Made by a program: the position numbers and the translations under genes. From contig NZ_SNXU01000001.1 in assembly GCF_004362515.1 (NCBI RefSeq), forward strand, positions 744,001 through 808,000: a stretch of DNA of 64,000 nt, read 5' to 3'. Source of the DNA: Actinokineospora alba. Lineage in GTDB: Bacteria > Actinomycetota > Actinomycetes > Mycobacteriales > Pseudonocardiaceae. Below are positions 1-11,541 of this stretch, piece by piece (within the stretch, counting starts at the first letter, position 1; each line of letters begins with the position of its first letter). The notes below the pieces were generated by a model, which made no database searches, was not told where the DNA came from, and saw only the letters and a program-made list of their open reading frames with translations.

Positions 1-1
1 G

Positions 2-424
2 GCCGACAAGAACAACCCGATGGTCAAGGCCATGGGCGGTTCGGTCGACTCGATGAAGAACGCCGACCCGCGCCAGACGCTCAAGCAGCTCGCCGACGCG
101 GGCGAGATCAAGTCGTCGGAGGAAGTGGAGCTCGACGGCAAGCCGACCACCCACTACAAGATCCTCGTCGACACCAGCAAGCTCAAGGGCAGCGGGCTGG
201 GCATGGACGAGCAGTCGATCGCGGCGATGGAGAAGGCGGGCATCAAGGAGATGCCGGTCGAGGTCTGGGTCGACGAGGAGAACCTTCCGGTTCGCTTCGT
301 CGTCGACGTCCCGGGCAAGGGTGCCGCGAGCAGCAAGGTCCAGGCCGACTACACCGACTGGGGCAAGGCCGTCAAGGTCGAGGCTCCCCCGGCCGCCGAG
401 GTCGCGGAGATGCCCGGTAGCTGA
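2..424 (+). CDS. Lipoprotein-like protein, C-terminal part (5' truncated by the window edge)
   Basis: The reading frame is open from the first full codon, so the start lies outside the window; 140 codons are visible. The visible part alternates Lys/Asp-rich stretches with beta-strand-like segments, including HYKILVDTSKL, MPVEVWVDEENLPVRF and VQADYTDWGKAVKVEAPP, and ends in MPGS. This pattern is typical of the C-terminal half of actinobacterial lipid-carrier lipoproteins of the LppX/LprAFG type and related families, which are anchored outside the membrane. The lipobox cannot be checked because the N-terminus is missing, so the family is an inference. A strong hairpin follows the stop codon and is shared with the convergent pruA gene. 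Confidence 0.6.
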   Translation, partial: ADKNNPMVKAMGGSVDSMKNADPRQTLKQLADAGEIKSSEEVELDGKPTTHYKILVDTSKLKGSGLGMDEQSIAAMEKAGIKEMPVEVWVDEENLPVRFVVDVPGKGAASSKVQADYTDWGKAVKVEAPPAAEVAEMPGS

Positions 425-437
425 CGGGAAACCTAAG

Positions 438-480
438 AAAGAGCGCCCCACGGAATCGGCGATTCCATGGGGCGCTCTTC
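438..480. terminator. Bidirectional terminator between the lipoprotein gene and pruA
   Basis: Arms at 439-457 and 461-479 pair over about 19 bp with one mismatch around a 3-nt loop. Runs of A on the left and T on the right would give a U-tract on either transcript. It lies 14 bp after the lipoprotein stop and 8 bp after the pruA stop, so it can serve both convergent genes. Confidence 0.85.
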
Positions 481-487
481 TTTGGTC

Positions 488-2116
<1,629 letters not shown>

Positions 2117-2223
2117 CGTGTGGCTCGCCTCCCTGTGACTGGCTCACGGCAGTTGGGTTCGGCGAGTCCCGCTTGTGGCCACTCGCCCTTGAGCGCCATC
2201 CTGTCATGGGATGTTTCAGCGTT

Positions 2224-2727
2224 CTACAGCAACTCCAGCAAAAACGGCAGCTCCTGCGGCGCGTACCAGGCCAACTCGTGGTCCTCGGCGTCGCCCAGGG
2301 TGAATTCGGCGTCCGGGTCGCCCAGGTCGGCGGCGTCGACGACCGCGGCGGCGGCCCGCACGGCGTCCTGCGCGTCCTCGGTGTCGAGGTGGATCGCGGC
2401 GATCACCTTCATCGGGATCGGACCGGCCAGCTTGACCACCGCGTAGTCCAGGTCGGGCCGCAGCAGCGCGCCGTCGACGTCGGCGGAGACGACCGCGCGG
2501 CGCATGGCGGTCTTCGGGTCTTTGGCCAACTCGGCGTTGAGCAGGCGCAGCGAGGCCCGGGCGGCGTCGAGCATGGCGGCGTACTCCAGTTCCTCGTCAC
2601 CGCCGGTCGCGTACGACTCACGCAGGGCGGGGGTCAGCGAGAACGCGGTGTTGCCCACCGCGACCAGCTCCCCGCTGGAGTTGAGCTCATCCAGCATGGC
2701 CACCGTCGCCGGTACGTACACCCTCAC
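2224..2727 (-). CDS. Conserved actinobacterial protein, DUF6912-like
   Basis: This 167-residue protein has no known function. It opens MRVYVPATVAMLDELNSSGEL, followed by AFSLTPALRESYATGGDEELEYAAM, and ends in a short acidic tail with LAWYAPQELPFLLELL. I recognise this arrangement as the actinobacterial family now labelled DUF6912; the label is from memory. No signal peptide or membrane segment is visible, so it is probably cytosolic. It starts with GTG 25 bp downstream of the acyltransferase stop. The junction is made of repeated GTGAC/GTGAG units with no clear ribosome binding site, which suggests translation coupled to the gene upstream. Confidence 0.7.
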   Translation of the reverse strand: MRVYVPATVAMLDELNSSGELVAVGNTAFSLTPALRESYATGGDEELEYAAMLDAARASLRLLNAELAKDPKTAMRRAVVSADVDGALLRPDLDYAVVKLAGPIPMKVIAAIHLDTEDAQDAVRAAAAVVDAADLGDPDAEFTLGDAEDHELAWYAPQELPFLLELL

Positions 2728-2752
2728 AGCACCCTCACAGTCACGCTCACGG

Positions 2753-4150
2753 TCACACTCGAACTGTCGTCATCAGCTCTTCCACAGACTCTTCCACCAT
2801 TCTGGCCAACGCGGCGACATCGGACATCGCCGACCGGTCGCCGGTGAGCCCGAAATAGACGCCGCCGTCGTAGGACGTGACCCCGATAGCGAGGGCCTGG
2901 TTCTTGTTCAGCGGCATCACGGGGAACATCTCGGTCATCCGCGCCTGCCCCGCGTAGAGCGGGACCTGCGGGCCCGGCACGTTGGTGATCACCAAGTTGA
3001 ACACCCGCTGGGAGAACGACGCGGCGGCGCGCGCGCCGAGCGAGTGCAGCGTCGGCGGGGCGAACCCGCCGACCCCGAGGAGCGCCGAGGCCGCGACCAG
3101 GCCCACGTCGCCGTGGGCGCGCATGGCGTGGCTGATGTGCTGCAGCCGCACGAACGGGTTCGGCTCGCCGACCGGCAGGTCCACGAGGTGGGCGCTGACC
3201 TTGTTGCCCAGCATCCCTGGAACGGTGCCATCCGCGTCGCCGTCGCGCACGGCGAGCGGGACCAGCGCGCGCACCCTCGTCGACGACGTGACCTGCTCCC
3301 CGCGCGAAAGCAGCCAGGAGCGCAGGGCGCCGGAGATGACGGCGAGGACGACGTCGTGCACAGTGCCGCCGTGACCCTGACGCACGCTGCGCAGGTCCTC
3401 GAGGCGGGCGCGGGCCACCGCGAACAGCCGGGCCTTGCTCACCGGGGCGTTGAGCGGGCCACCCGTGGGCGGGTGGGTGGCGATGCCGATGGCCGACACG
3501 ATGGCCGCGGCGACCTTCTGGCTGGTGCTGACCACGTCGGAGACGGCCGAGCGCACGTTCTCGACGACCTCGCGGGGGCTGCGGACCGTGTCGGACACGG
3601 CGTCCATGACGAGCTTGGTCGGCCCGGGCATCCGGCGCGGCAGCCACGGCTCGTCCGGATCGGTTTCGGGGGCGTGCGGCGACGACTCGAGGATGATCTG
3701 GCCGAAGTCGATCGTGCGCACGCCATCGACCATGGCCTGGTGGGTCTTGGTGACCAGGGCGACGTGGCCCTGGGCGAGCCCCTCGATCAGGTAGGCCTCC
3801 CACAGCGGGCGGTTCTGGTCGAGCGGGCGGGCCATCAGCCGGGCGACCAGGTCGAAGAGCTGCTCGTCGCTGCCCGGTTTGGGCAGGGCGGAGCGGCGCA
3901 CGTGGTAGGCGACGTCGAAGTCCGGGTCGTCCACCCAGACCGGGCGGGCCAGGTAGCCGGGGACGGTGGCGACCTTCTGCCGGTAGCGCGGGACCAGCGG
4001 GAGCCGCTGCTCGATCAGCGAGACCAGCTGGGCGTAGGCGAAACCCGACCGCGGTCGGCGGAAGACGGCGACCCCCGCGACGTGCATGGGCGTCGCCTGG
4101 TCCTCGAGGTAGAGGAACGAGGCGTCGAGGGCGGAGAGGCGCTCGGGCAT
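2753..4150 (-). CDS. Wax ester synthase/diacylglycerol acyltransferase (WS/DGAT) family protein with altered active-site motif
   Basis: WS/DGAT enzymes transfer acyl groups from acyl-CoA to diacylglycerol or long alcohols at the inner membrane face and make storage lipid. The N-terminus (MPERLSALDASFLYLED, then PMHVAGVAVF) and the C-terminal NVPGP and TSYDGGVYFGLTGDR motifs are family hallmarks. The catalytic HHxxxDG motif reads HQAMVDG here (His137, Gln138, Asp142, Gly143). The second His, usually assigned as the general base, is therefore Gln. It may be a poor or altered acyltransferase. It is divergent from the methyltransferase gene (44 bp) and heads a possible operon with the DUF6912 gene and pruA. 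Length (465) is normal for the family. Confidence 0.9.
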   Translation of the reverse strand: MPERLSALDASFLYLEDQATPMHVAGVAVFRRPRSGFAYAQLVSLIEQRLPLVPRYRQKVATVPGYLARPVWVDDPDFDVAYHVRRSALPKPGSDEQLFDLVARLMARPLDQNRPLWEAYLIEGLAQGHVALVTKTHQAMVDGVRTIDFGQIILESSPHAPETDPDEPWLPRRMPGPTKLVMDAVSDTVRSPREVVENVRSAVSDVVSTSQKVAAAIVSAIGIATHPPTGGPLNAPVSKARLFAVARARLEDLRSVRQGHGGTVHDVVLAVISGALRSWLLSRGEQVTSSTRVRALVPLAVRDGDADGTVPGMLGNKVSAHLVDLPVGEPNPFVRLQHISHAMRAHGDVGLVAASALLGVGGFAPPTLHSLGARAAASFSQRVFNLVITNVPGPQVPLYAGQARMTEMFPVMPLNKNQALAIGVTSYDGGVYFGLTGDRSAMSDVAALARMVEESVEELMTTVRV

Positions 4151-4194
4151 ACGACCGATCCTGACACATCGCGATGTCGCGGAGGTGACGTGCG

Positions 4195-4977
4195 ATGCTG
4201 GTCGCTGTGTCCCGCGATTTCTCTGGCCCGTCCCCCAAAGACCGGTTCGTCACCGTGTACGGCCGCAAGCCCGTGCTCGAGGCGCTCGCCGACGACCGGC
4301 TCTCGGTCGACAAGGTGGTGCTCGCCGACAACGCGCACGGCGCCGCCGCCCGGGAGATCCTCGACGCCGCCCGACACCGCGGCGTGCCGGTCCAGCGGGC
4401 CACCGCGCAGCGGGTGAAAGTGTTGGCGGGCAACGGAAAGCAGGACCAGGGCGTCCTCGCCGACGTCGTCGCGCCGCGGATGCGCCTGCTCGCCGACGCC
4501 CTCGCGGGCCGCTCCGCGCCGCGCTCGGTGCTGCTCCTCGACGGCATCACGACGCCGGCGAACGTCGGGATGATCCTGCGCACCGCGACCGCCGCGGGCC
4601 TCGGCGGAATCGTCGTCCCCCGGCGCGGGGTGGCCACGATCGACCCGATGGTCGTGAAGGCGTCCGCCGGTGTGGCGTTCACCGCACCCGTCCTGCGCTG
4701 CGCCACCGCGGCCGAGGCGGCGGCGGACCTGCGGGCGGCGGGCTACACCCTCTACGGCATGGACGCGGGCGCCCGGCGCACGGTGTTCGACGCCGAACTG
4801 CCGCAGCGGGTGGCGTTCGTGCTGGGCAGCGAGACGTCCGGGGTGACCGACGACGTGCGGCCGCACATCAACCGGTGGGTGTCGATCCCCATGGCGGGCG
4901 GAGTGGAGTCCCTCAACGTGGCCAGCGCGGCGGCGGTGCTGTGCTTCGAACTGGTGCGGCGGTCACAGGTCCAGTAG
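4195..4977 (+). CDS. TrmH/SpoU family RNA 2'-O-methyltransferase (RlmB-like)
   Basis: It probably methylates a ribose 2'-OH in rRNA (or tRNA) using S-adenosylmethionine. The 260-residue protein has a small N-terminal substrate-binding domain (YGRKPVLEAL, about 22-31) and then the knotted SPOUT domain. Motif 1 is NVGMILRTATAAG (from 123), motif 2 FVLGSETSGV (about 208-217) and motif 3 SIPMAGGVESLNVASAAAV (about 230-248). The ATG follows a GGAGG with 9-nt spacing. The gene is divergent from the acyltransferase gene and overlaps the convergent HAD gene by 15 bp. The exact target cannot be read from sequence; RlmB (23S G2251) is the best guess. Confidence 0.9.
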   Translation: MLVAVSRDFSGPSPKDRFVTVYGRKPVLEALADDRLSVDKVVLADNAHGAAAREILDAARHRGVPVQRATAQRVKVLAGNGKQDQGVLADVVAPRMRLLADALAGRSAPRSVLLLDGITTPANVGMILRTATAAGLGGIVVPRRGVATIDPMVVKASAGVAFTAPVLRCATAAEAAADLRAAGYTLYGMDAGARRTVFDAELPQRVAFVLGSETSGVTDDVRPHINRWVSIPMAGGVESLNVASAAAVLCFELVRRSQVQ

Positions 4978-5370
4978 GACCGCTAACTCGTCCATTGTGG
5001 ACTCGACGGTCCGGTGGTGGATGCCGGTCATCCCGGCCTCGGCGGCGCCGCGCACGTAGCGGGCCACGTCGTCGATGAACACGCAGCGGTCCGGCGTCGT
5101 GTTCAGGGACTTGGCCGTCAGTTCGAAGATGGCGGGGTTCGGTTTGGCGACACCGACTTCCCCGGAGACGATCACCGCGTCGAAGAGGTCGGGGAGCCCG
5201 TAGGGCCTGCGGTCGGCGTTGGACAACAGGGCCGTACGCAACCCCTTGGCGCGGGCGGACCGGACGACGTCGACGATCGCGGGGTCGGTGAAGACTCCCG
5301 CGTAATCCACGACCAGGGCCTCGTACCTCACAGGTTCCGATACTGCCTTGGTTTGCCCGGGATTCACCAC
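4963..5370 (-). CDS. Small HAD-like hydrolase without cap domain
   Basis: A 135-residue haloacid dehalogenase-like protein. Motif I is DYAGVFTD (nucleophile Asp22). The second Asp of the usual DxD, which acts as acid/base in phosphatases, is Ala24. Motif II is LLSNADR, motif III the Lys in VAKPNPAIFELTAK, and motif IV CVFIDDVARYV. The cap domain of typical HAD phosphatases is absent; only the core Rossmann part remains. The missing acid/base residue suggests a binding protein or a non-phosphatase HAD. The substrate is unknown. It overlaps the methyltransferase stop by 15 bp and is divergent, 12 bp apart, from the Rv3235-like gene. Confidence 0.8.
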   Translation of the reverse strand: MVNPGQTKAVSEPVRYEALVVDYAGVFTDPAIVDVVRSARAKGLRTALLSNADRRPYGLPDLFDAVIVSGEVGVAKPNPAIFELTAKSLNTTPDRCVFIDDVARYVRGAAEAGMTGIHHRTVESTMDELAVLLDL

Positions 5371-5382
5371 AAGTGGTGACGT

Positions 5383-5889
5383 GTGTCCTGTTTCGCCTAC
5401 CGAGACGCTCTGTATCGCATGCGGATCAGTGCGTTGGCGGAATACGAACCGCCGCTGTGTGGCGAAGCCGAGGAGAACCGGTGGATCACCCCGGCACCCC
5501 GGCTGGTGTCAGTCGTTGCCGTGCCATCACCGACCCCGGGACTCGGGCGGGAGGCGCTCGGGCGGATGTTCGGGCTGGTGCTGGAGGCCCTGGACGGGCG
5601 GCGGCCGGTCGCCCAACTTCGGGGCACGATGTCGGCTGGGGTGTACGAGGCGATGGTGACCCGGGTTCGCTCGTCCTCGGGGTGGACGCATCGGCTGGCT
5701 TCGCTGCGGTCGTGTGCGGTTTCGGAGTCGGTTGTGGAGGTGTCGGCGACTGTGCGGGTGTTTCGGCGGGGAGCGCCGTGGCGGGCGGTGGCTGTTGTGG
5801 GGAGGGTGGAGTTGCGGGAGGAGGGGTGGGTGTTCACGTACTTGCGGGTGATCACTCCGGCTTCGTCGGCTGGTCGGCGGTCGGGCTGA
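5383..5889 (+). CDS. Rv3235 family protein (DUF6459-like)
   Basis: A protein of up to 168 residues whose middle and end match the small actinobacterial Rv3235 family: a helix with LVLEALDGRRPVAQLRGTMSAGVYEAM, then a beta-rich part with SVVEVSATVRVFRRG and AVAVVGRVELREEGWVFTYLRV. Function unknown. In M. tuberculosis the homologue lies a few genes from secA1, as here. The GTG at 5383 gives the longest product; ATG at 5419 (MRISALAEYEPP) is an equally good start and leaves room for a promoter between the divergent genes. The 3' half is rich in G and T on the coding strand and uses codons unlike the neighbours. A 140-bp palindromic repeat begins 12 bp after the stop. Confidence 0.72.
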   Translation: MSCFAYRDALYRMRISALAEYEPPLCGEAEENRWITPAPRLVSVVAVPSPTPGLGREALGRMFGLVLEALDGRRPVAQLRGTMSAGVYEAMVTRVRSSSGWTHRLASLRSCAVSESVVEVSATVRVFRRGAPWRAVAVVGRVELREEGWVFTYLRVITPASSAGRRSG

Positions 5890-5901
5890 CCGCTTGGGGG
5901 T

Positions 5902-6041
5902 GCCTGTTTGGGTGGTTCGCCTTGATTTGGGGACCCCGCCAAATGGGCCTGTGCGGGTCAAAAGGCGAGGCGAAGGAACCTCACCCGCACCGCGAGTTTA
6001 GGCCCATTTGCCCCAAATCAAGGCGAACCACCCAAACAGGC
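5902..6041. repeat. 140-bp palindromic repeat element, copy A
   Basis: The element has 31-bp perfect terminal inverted repeats (5902-5932 and 6011-6041, outer ends GCCTGTTTGGG/CCCAAACAGGC). Two nested inverted repeats lie inside: AAATGGGCCT at 5941 with AGGCCCATTT at 6000, and GTGCGGGT at 5951 with ACCCGCAC at 5983. The whole unit can fold into one long hairpin or cruciform. It encodes no protein of its own. A second copy of identical length lies at 42423-42562 with its core in the opposite orientation. No target-site duplication is evident. It sits between the Rv3235-like gene and the end of secA. Confidence 0.93.
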
Positions 6042-6089
6042 CGTTGGGATCGGCCCGTTGCGAATCGGGGTCGTTGGGCAGCCGGGCAC

Positions 6090-6107
6090 GCGGCCAGGAC
6101 GAGGGAG
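6090..6107. repeat. 18-bp dispersed motif, copy 1
   Basis: The 18-mer GCGGCCAGGACGAGGGAG occurs here, 49 bp beyond palindrome copy A, and again exactly at 11319-11336, two bases beyond another palindrome. It may be the remains of a longer intergenic repeat. Confidence 0.55.
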
Positions 6108-6120
6108 TCCCACCAAACAA

Positions 6121-6154
6121 CGGAGAGCCCCGCCTGATCAGACGGGGCTCTCCG
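6121..6154 (-). terminator. Rho-independent terminator of secA
   Basis: A perfect 12-bp stem (6121-6132 with 6143-6154, CGGAGAGCCCCG) closes a 10-nt loop. It begins 21 bp after the secA stop and is followed on the minus strand by a short T-rich run (TTGTTTGG). Confidence 0.85.
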
Positions 6155-6175
6155 CAAACAATCAGTGCAGATCAA

Positions 6176-9055
<2,880 letters not shown>

Positions 9056-9251
9056 CCGGTCGACCTCGCTAGCTGATAGTCGTGCGCCCGCTGCGGACGC
9101 TCCTGTACGTCATCGTAGGCAACCGACGCCGCAGCGTGCACCGACGCTTGTCGGCAGCGCGCAGGGTACCCGGCTCGGCTCCACCCCCGGACAAACGGCT
9201 CAGCACCCTCGAAGGTTCCGCAGCCGGACCGTGAACGTTCCCAGACACGCC

Positions 9252-9283
9252 GGTGCCCCGGAGCCGACACGCTCCGGGGCACC
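9252..9283 (-). terminator. Rho-independent terminator of hpf
   Basis: A perfect 13-bp GC-rich stem (9252-9264 with 9271-9283) and 6-nt loop, 23 bp after the hpf stop. It separates hpf from secA, so the two are probably transcribed independently. Confidence 0.85.
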
Positions 9284-9305
9284 GATCGGTCGTTGGCGGG
9301 CCGGA

Positions 9306-9965
9306 TCAGACCAGCTTGATCACGCCATAGTCGAATCCCCTGCGGCGGTACACGACGCTGGGCGTCCCGGAGTCCGCGTCGGCGAAGAGGTAGAAGTCGT
9401 GTCCGACCAGTTCCATCTCGTAGAGGGCCTGGTCGACGGTCATGGGCTTGGCCGGGTGCTCCTTTTCCCGGACTACGCGTCCTGGCAGATTGTCGGCAGC
9501 CTGGTCCTCCCAGCGCTGCTGCTCGGGGAGTTCGGGCATCCCCTCGAATTCGGGCGCGTCCAGCACGGCGAGCTGCGCCGCTCGCCTGCCGTTGGTCTCG
9601 CGCGGGCCGTTCATGACGGCGGATGTCGCCTCGGCGACCGAGGCCGGGCTGCGTCGCCCGTGGTGAACCCGCCTGCGGTCGTGCGATCGGCGAAGCCGGT
9701 TCTCGAGTTTTGCCACGGCTTGGTCCAGTGCGGCGTAGAAGTCGCCCGCACTCGCCTCGGCGCGAACCGCCGGGCCCTTGCCCATGCCGGTGATCTCGAC
9801 CCGCTGGCAGTTCTTCGACTGCCTGCGGTTGGGCTCATGGAACAGCTCCACGTCGAAGCGGATGACCTTGCGGTCGTACCGCTGCATGCGGGTCAGCTTG
9901 TCCTCGACGTGCACTCGGTAATGCTCCGGCACCTCGACGTTACGGCCCTTAACCACGATGTCCAT
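9306..9965 (-). CDS. hpf: Ribosome hibernation promoting factor, long form
   Basis: It binds the 30S decoding region in stationary phase or stress and makes inactive, protected ribosomes. The N-terminal S30AE domain (1 to about 100: MDIVVKGRNVEVPEHYRVHVEDKL, ending in FYAALDQAVAKLENRLRR) is followed by a basic linker. The C-terminal dimerisation domain (about 165-219) contains KPMTVDQALYEMELVGHDFYLFADAD and the conserved end RRRGFDYGVIKL. The presence of both domains defines the long form that forms 100S dimers. The ATG follows GGGAGG (about 9969-9974). A 510-bp non-coding stretch upstream gives ample room for regulation. Confidence 0.96.
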   Translation of the reverse strand: MDIVVKGRNVEVPEHYRVHVEDKLTRMQRYDRKVIRFDVELFHEPNRRQSKNCQRVEITGMGKGPAVRAEASAGDFYAALDQAVAKLENRLRRSHDRRRVHHGRRSPASVAEATSAVMNGPRETNGRRAAQLAVLDAPEFEGMPELPEQQRWEDQAADNLPGRVVREKEHPAKPMTVDQALYEMELVGHDFYLFADADSGTPSVVYRRRGFDYGVIKLV

Positions 9966-10475
9966 ACACGACCTCCCTCGCTGCTTGCGAGCTTTGGATC
10001 CGCCGAAACTTGGGCGCCGGTATGTCTGGATTCGACGTCCAGAACGGGAGGCTGACCTGGGGAGAGACGTCTCCGGGAGGTTCAGCGCTCCACCGGCGCC
10101 AGGGTCATGGGCTGATCGCCTCCTCCCTGCGAACGGGAACGCTGATAGCGCTGAACGCTAGCTCGGGTTTCGGTTCTGCAACAGCCCCCGAGGCGGGGGA
10201 CATCCCTGAGCGACCGAGAATCACCGCGTGCGACGACCCCGCAGGTAGCCAAGGCCCTTGGTTCCGACACGCCGCCGGATGGGTGGTGCAACGTTCACCC
10301 ACCTGGCGCAAAGTGGCCCACTGAGCGGCGTAGAAGGTTGCTGCGAACGCTTGAAGCGCACGTACCTCCGATGGAGTCTCGGCTCGGTTCGCGTAACGCC
10401 TCATACATGGCCAACGGCTGTCGGCGCGGCTTGGTTCCCGGACCCAGTTTCACCCGTGTGGGTGTATTGCTCGGC
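9966..10475. other. Intergenic region upstream of hpf, no gene recognised
   Basis: About 510 bp between the hpf start and the end of comF. Short open frames on both strands lack a ribosome binding site, normal codon bias and any recognisable motif. It holds a few small inverted repeats, such as CCCCC/GGGGG arms near 10185 and CCAAG/CTTGG near 10250. It most likely carries the hpf promoter and the end of the comF transcript. Confidence 0.5.
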
Positions 10476-11117
10476 TCAGACCGTGGCGGTGAAAGCGAGG
10501 ATGGCGGTCACCGGAATGTCTGCTTTGTCGAGAGCGCGCACGCAGGCTGCCGCTGTCGCACCGGTGGTGATCACGTCGTCGACGAGGATCGTGGGGGTGC
10601 CGGGCGGGGGTGCGTTGCGCGGTTTGACCGTGACGGCGCCGCGGAGGTTGGCTGCTCGCTGGTTCCTTGTCAGGCCCACTGAATCCCTGGTTCCTGTCAC
10701 TTGGAGGGCGGGCGCGACGTGGGCGTTCATGCCGTGCCTCGCTAGCTCCCTCGCGGTGTGGGTGGCGGCTCTCAGCATGTGGTTGCCGCCTCTCCTCGCT
10801 GCTGCTGATGCTCTGGAGGGGGCGGGGATGAGCCAGACGTCTTCGGCCCATGGTGGGCCGTCCTCCGCAAGTCGGATTACCGCTTGGGCGAGGGATTTGC
10901 CGAGGACTTCGGCTAGTTCGCGTCTGTTGTCCTTGTATTGGAGGACGAGTCTTCTGGCTGGGCCCGCGTAGGGGGATAGGGCGTAGGTGGGGGTGGTGAG
11001 GGTGCTTCTTTCTATGGATCTGAGGGTTGTGGTTCGGGCGCAGTAGGGGCACCAGCGGGTGTTGGGGGCTTCGCAGCCTGCGCAGGTTTTGGGGAGGATC
11101 AGGTCTAGGAAGTTCAT
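10476..11117 (-). CDS. ComF family phosphoribosyltransferase-like protein
   Basis: The ComF family combines a zinc ribbon with a phosphoribosyltransferase fold and is linked to DNA uptake or processing in competent bacteria; in actinobacteria its role is not established. The 213-residue protein has two CxxC pairs at the N-terminus (Cys12, Cys15, Cys23, Cys26), a central RRGGNHMLR region, and the PRPP-binding signature TILVDDVITTGAT (about 170-182). It has no signal peptide. Codon use is less GC-biased than in the neighbours, with many T-rich codons on the plus strand. The M. tuberculosis homologue lies in the same place between lpqB and hpf. Confidence 0.88.
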   Translation of the reverse strand: MNFLDLILPKTCAGCEAPNTRWCPYCARTTTLRSIERSTLTTPTYALSPYAGPARRLVLQYKDNRRELAEVLGKSLAQAVIRLAEDGPPWAEDVWLIPAPSRASAAARRGGNHMLRAATHTARELARHGMNAHVAPALQVTGTRDSVGLTRNQRAANLRGAVTVKPRNAPPPGTPTILVDDVITTGATAAACVRALDKADIPVTAILAFTATV

Positions 11118-11224
11118 GGGTTGACGATCGCTTCTTGGACCGTCAGGAGTGGTGCATCTCCGCTGGGTTGTCCACAGGCTCCGCCGTCGGCGCCCAGGGG
11201 GCGGGTCTCCCTCTGGCTTGATTG

Positions 11225-11317
11225 TTTAACTCTCGGTCGGCGGTATCAAGGGCGGCGCAAGCGCCGTCGCTGCGCGATCGGCAAGCCGACCCTTGACACC
11301 GCCGACCGAGAGTTAAA
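11225..11317. repeat. 93-bp palindromic element bounded by TTTAAC/GTTAAA
   Basis: Arms of 28 bp (11225-11252 and 11290-11317) pair with a single mismatch; the outer ends read TTTAACTCTCGG and CCGAGAGTTAAA. The centre holds a smaller GGCGC/GCGCC hairpin. It lies downstream of lpqB on the minus strand and could act as a terminator, but the length and arm identity are unusual for one. It is different in sequence from the 140-bp palindromes. It lies in the same kind of place, after a gene end. Confidence 0.85.
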
Positions 11318-11318
11318 A

Positions 11319-11336
11319 GCGGCCAGGACGAGGGAG
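11319..11336. repeat. 18-bp dispersed motif, copy 2
   Basis: An exact copy of the 18-mer at 6090-6107 (GCGGCCAGGACGAGGGAG), directly abutting the right end of the 93-bp palindrome. Confidence 0.55.
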
Positions 11337-11541
11337 CAGGGGGAAGTGCAGGGATTAAGAGCATCGTGGGGGTTTGCTCGTCCGGGGTTGGTGCGCGGGA
11401 CGGGTGGGGGTGCGGTGTGGGAGTGCGTGTGCGGTGGGGCGGTGGCATACGAGTGGCCGGATCGGGGCGTTCTTCGGACGTCCTGGTTGATCCGGTGGGG
11501 CGGCCGTGGCCTTAAGGGATGGGCTCGGCAGGGGTGTTCTG

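Larger units (their letters stand above)
11118..11541. other. Intergenic region between comF and lpqB with a palindromic element
   Basis: A 424-bp gap. It contains the 93-bp palindrome at 11225-11317 and the 18-bp motif at 11319-11336, followed by about 200 bp that is G-rich on the plus strand with no recognisable gene. M. tuberculosis has one more gene (Rv3243c) here; no trace of it was recognised. Open frames on either strand look like chance frames in GC-rich DNA. Confidence 0.5.

Noticed and set aside
2724..4706. Very long minus-strand frame covering the acyltransferase in another frame
   Set aside because: It overlaps a gene with clear WS/DGAT motifs and has a composition of Arg/Pro/Ala without motifs.
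5902..6041. Insertion sequence or att site
   Set aside because: Too short to encode a transposase, no target duplication, no integrase or tRNA nearby; kept as a non-coding palindromic repeat.
10010..10404. Short open frames on both strands in the hpf-comF gap
   Set aside because: No ribosome binding site, irregular codon use and no conserved motif; frames on opposite strands overlap each other.
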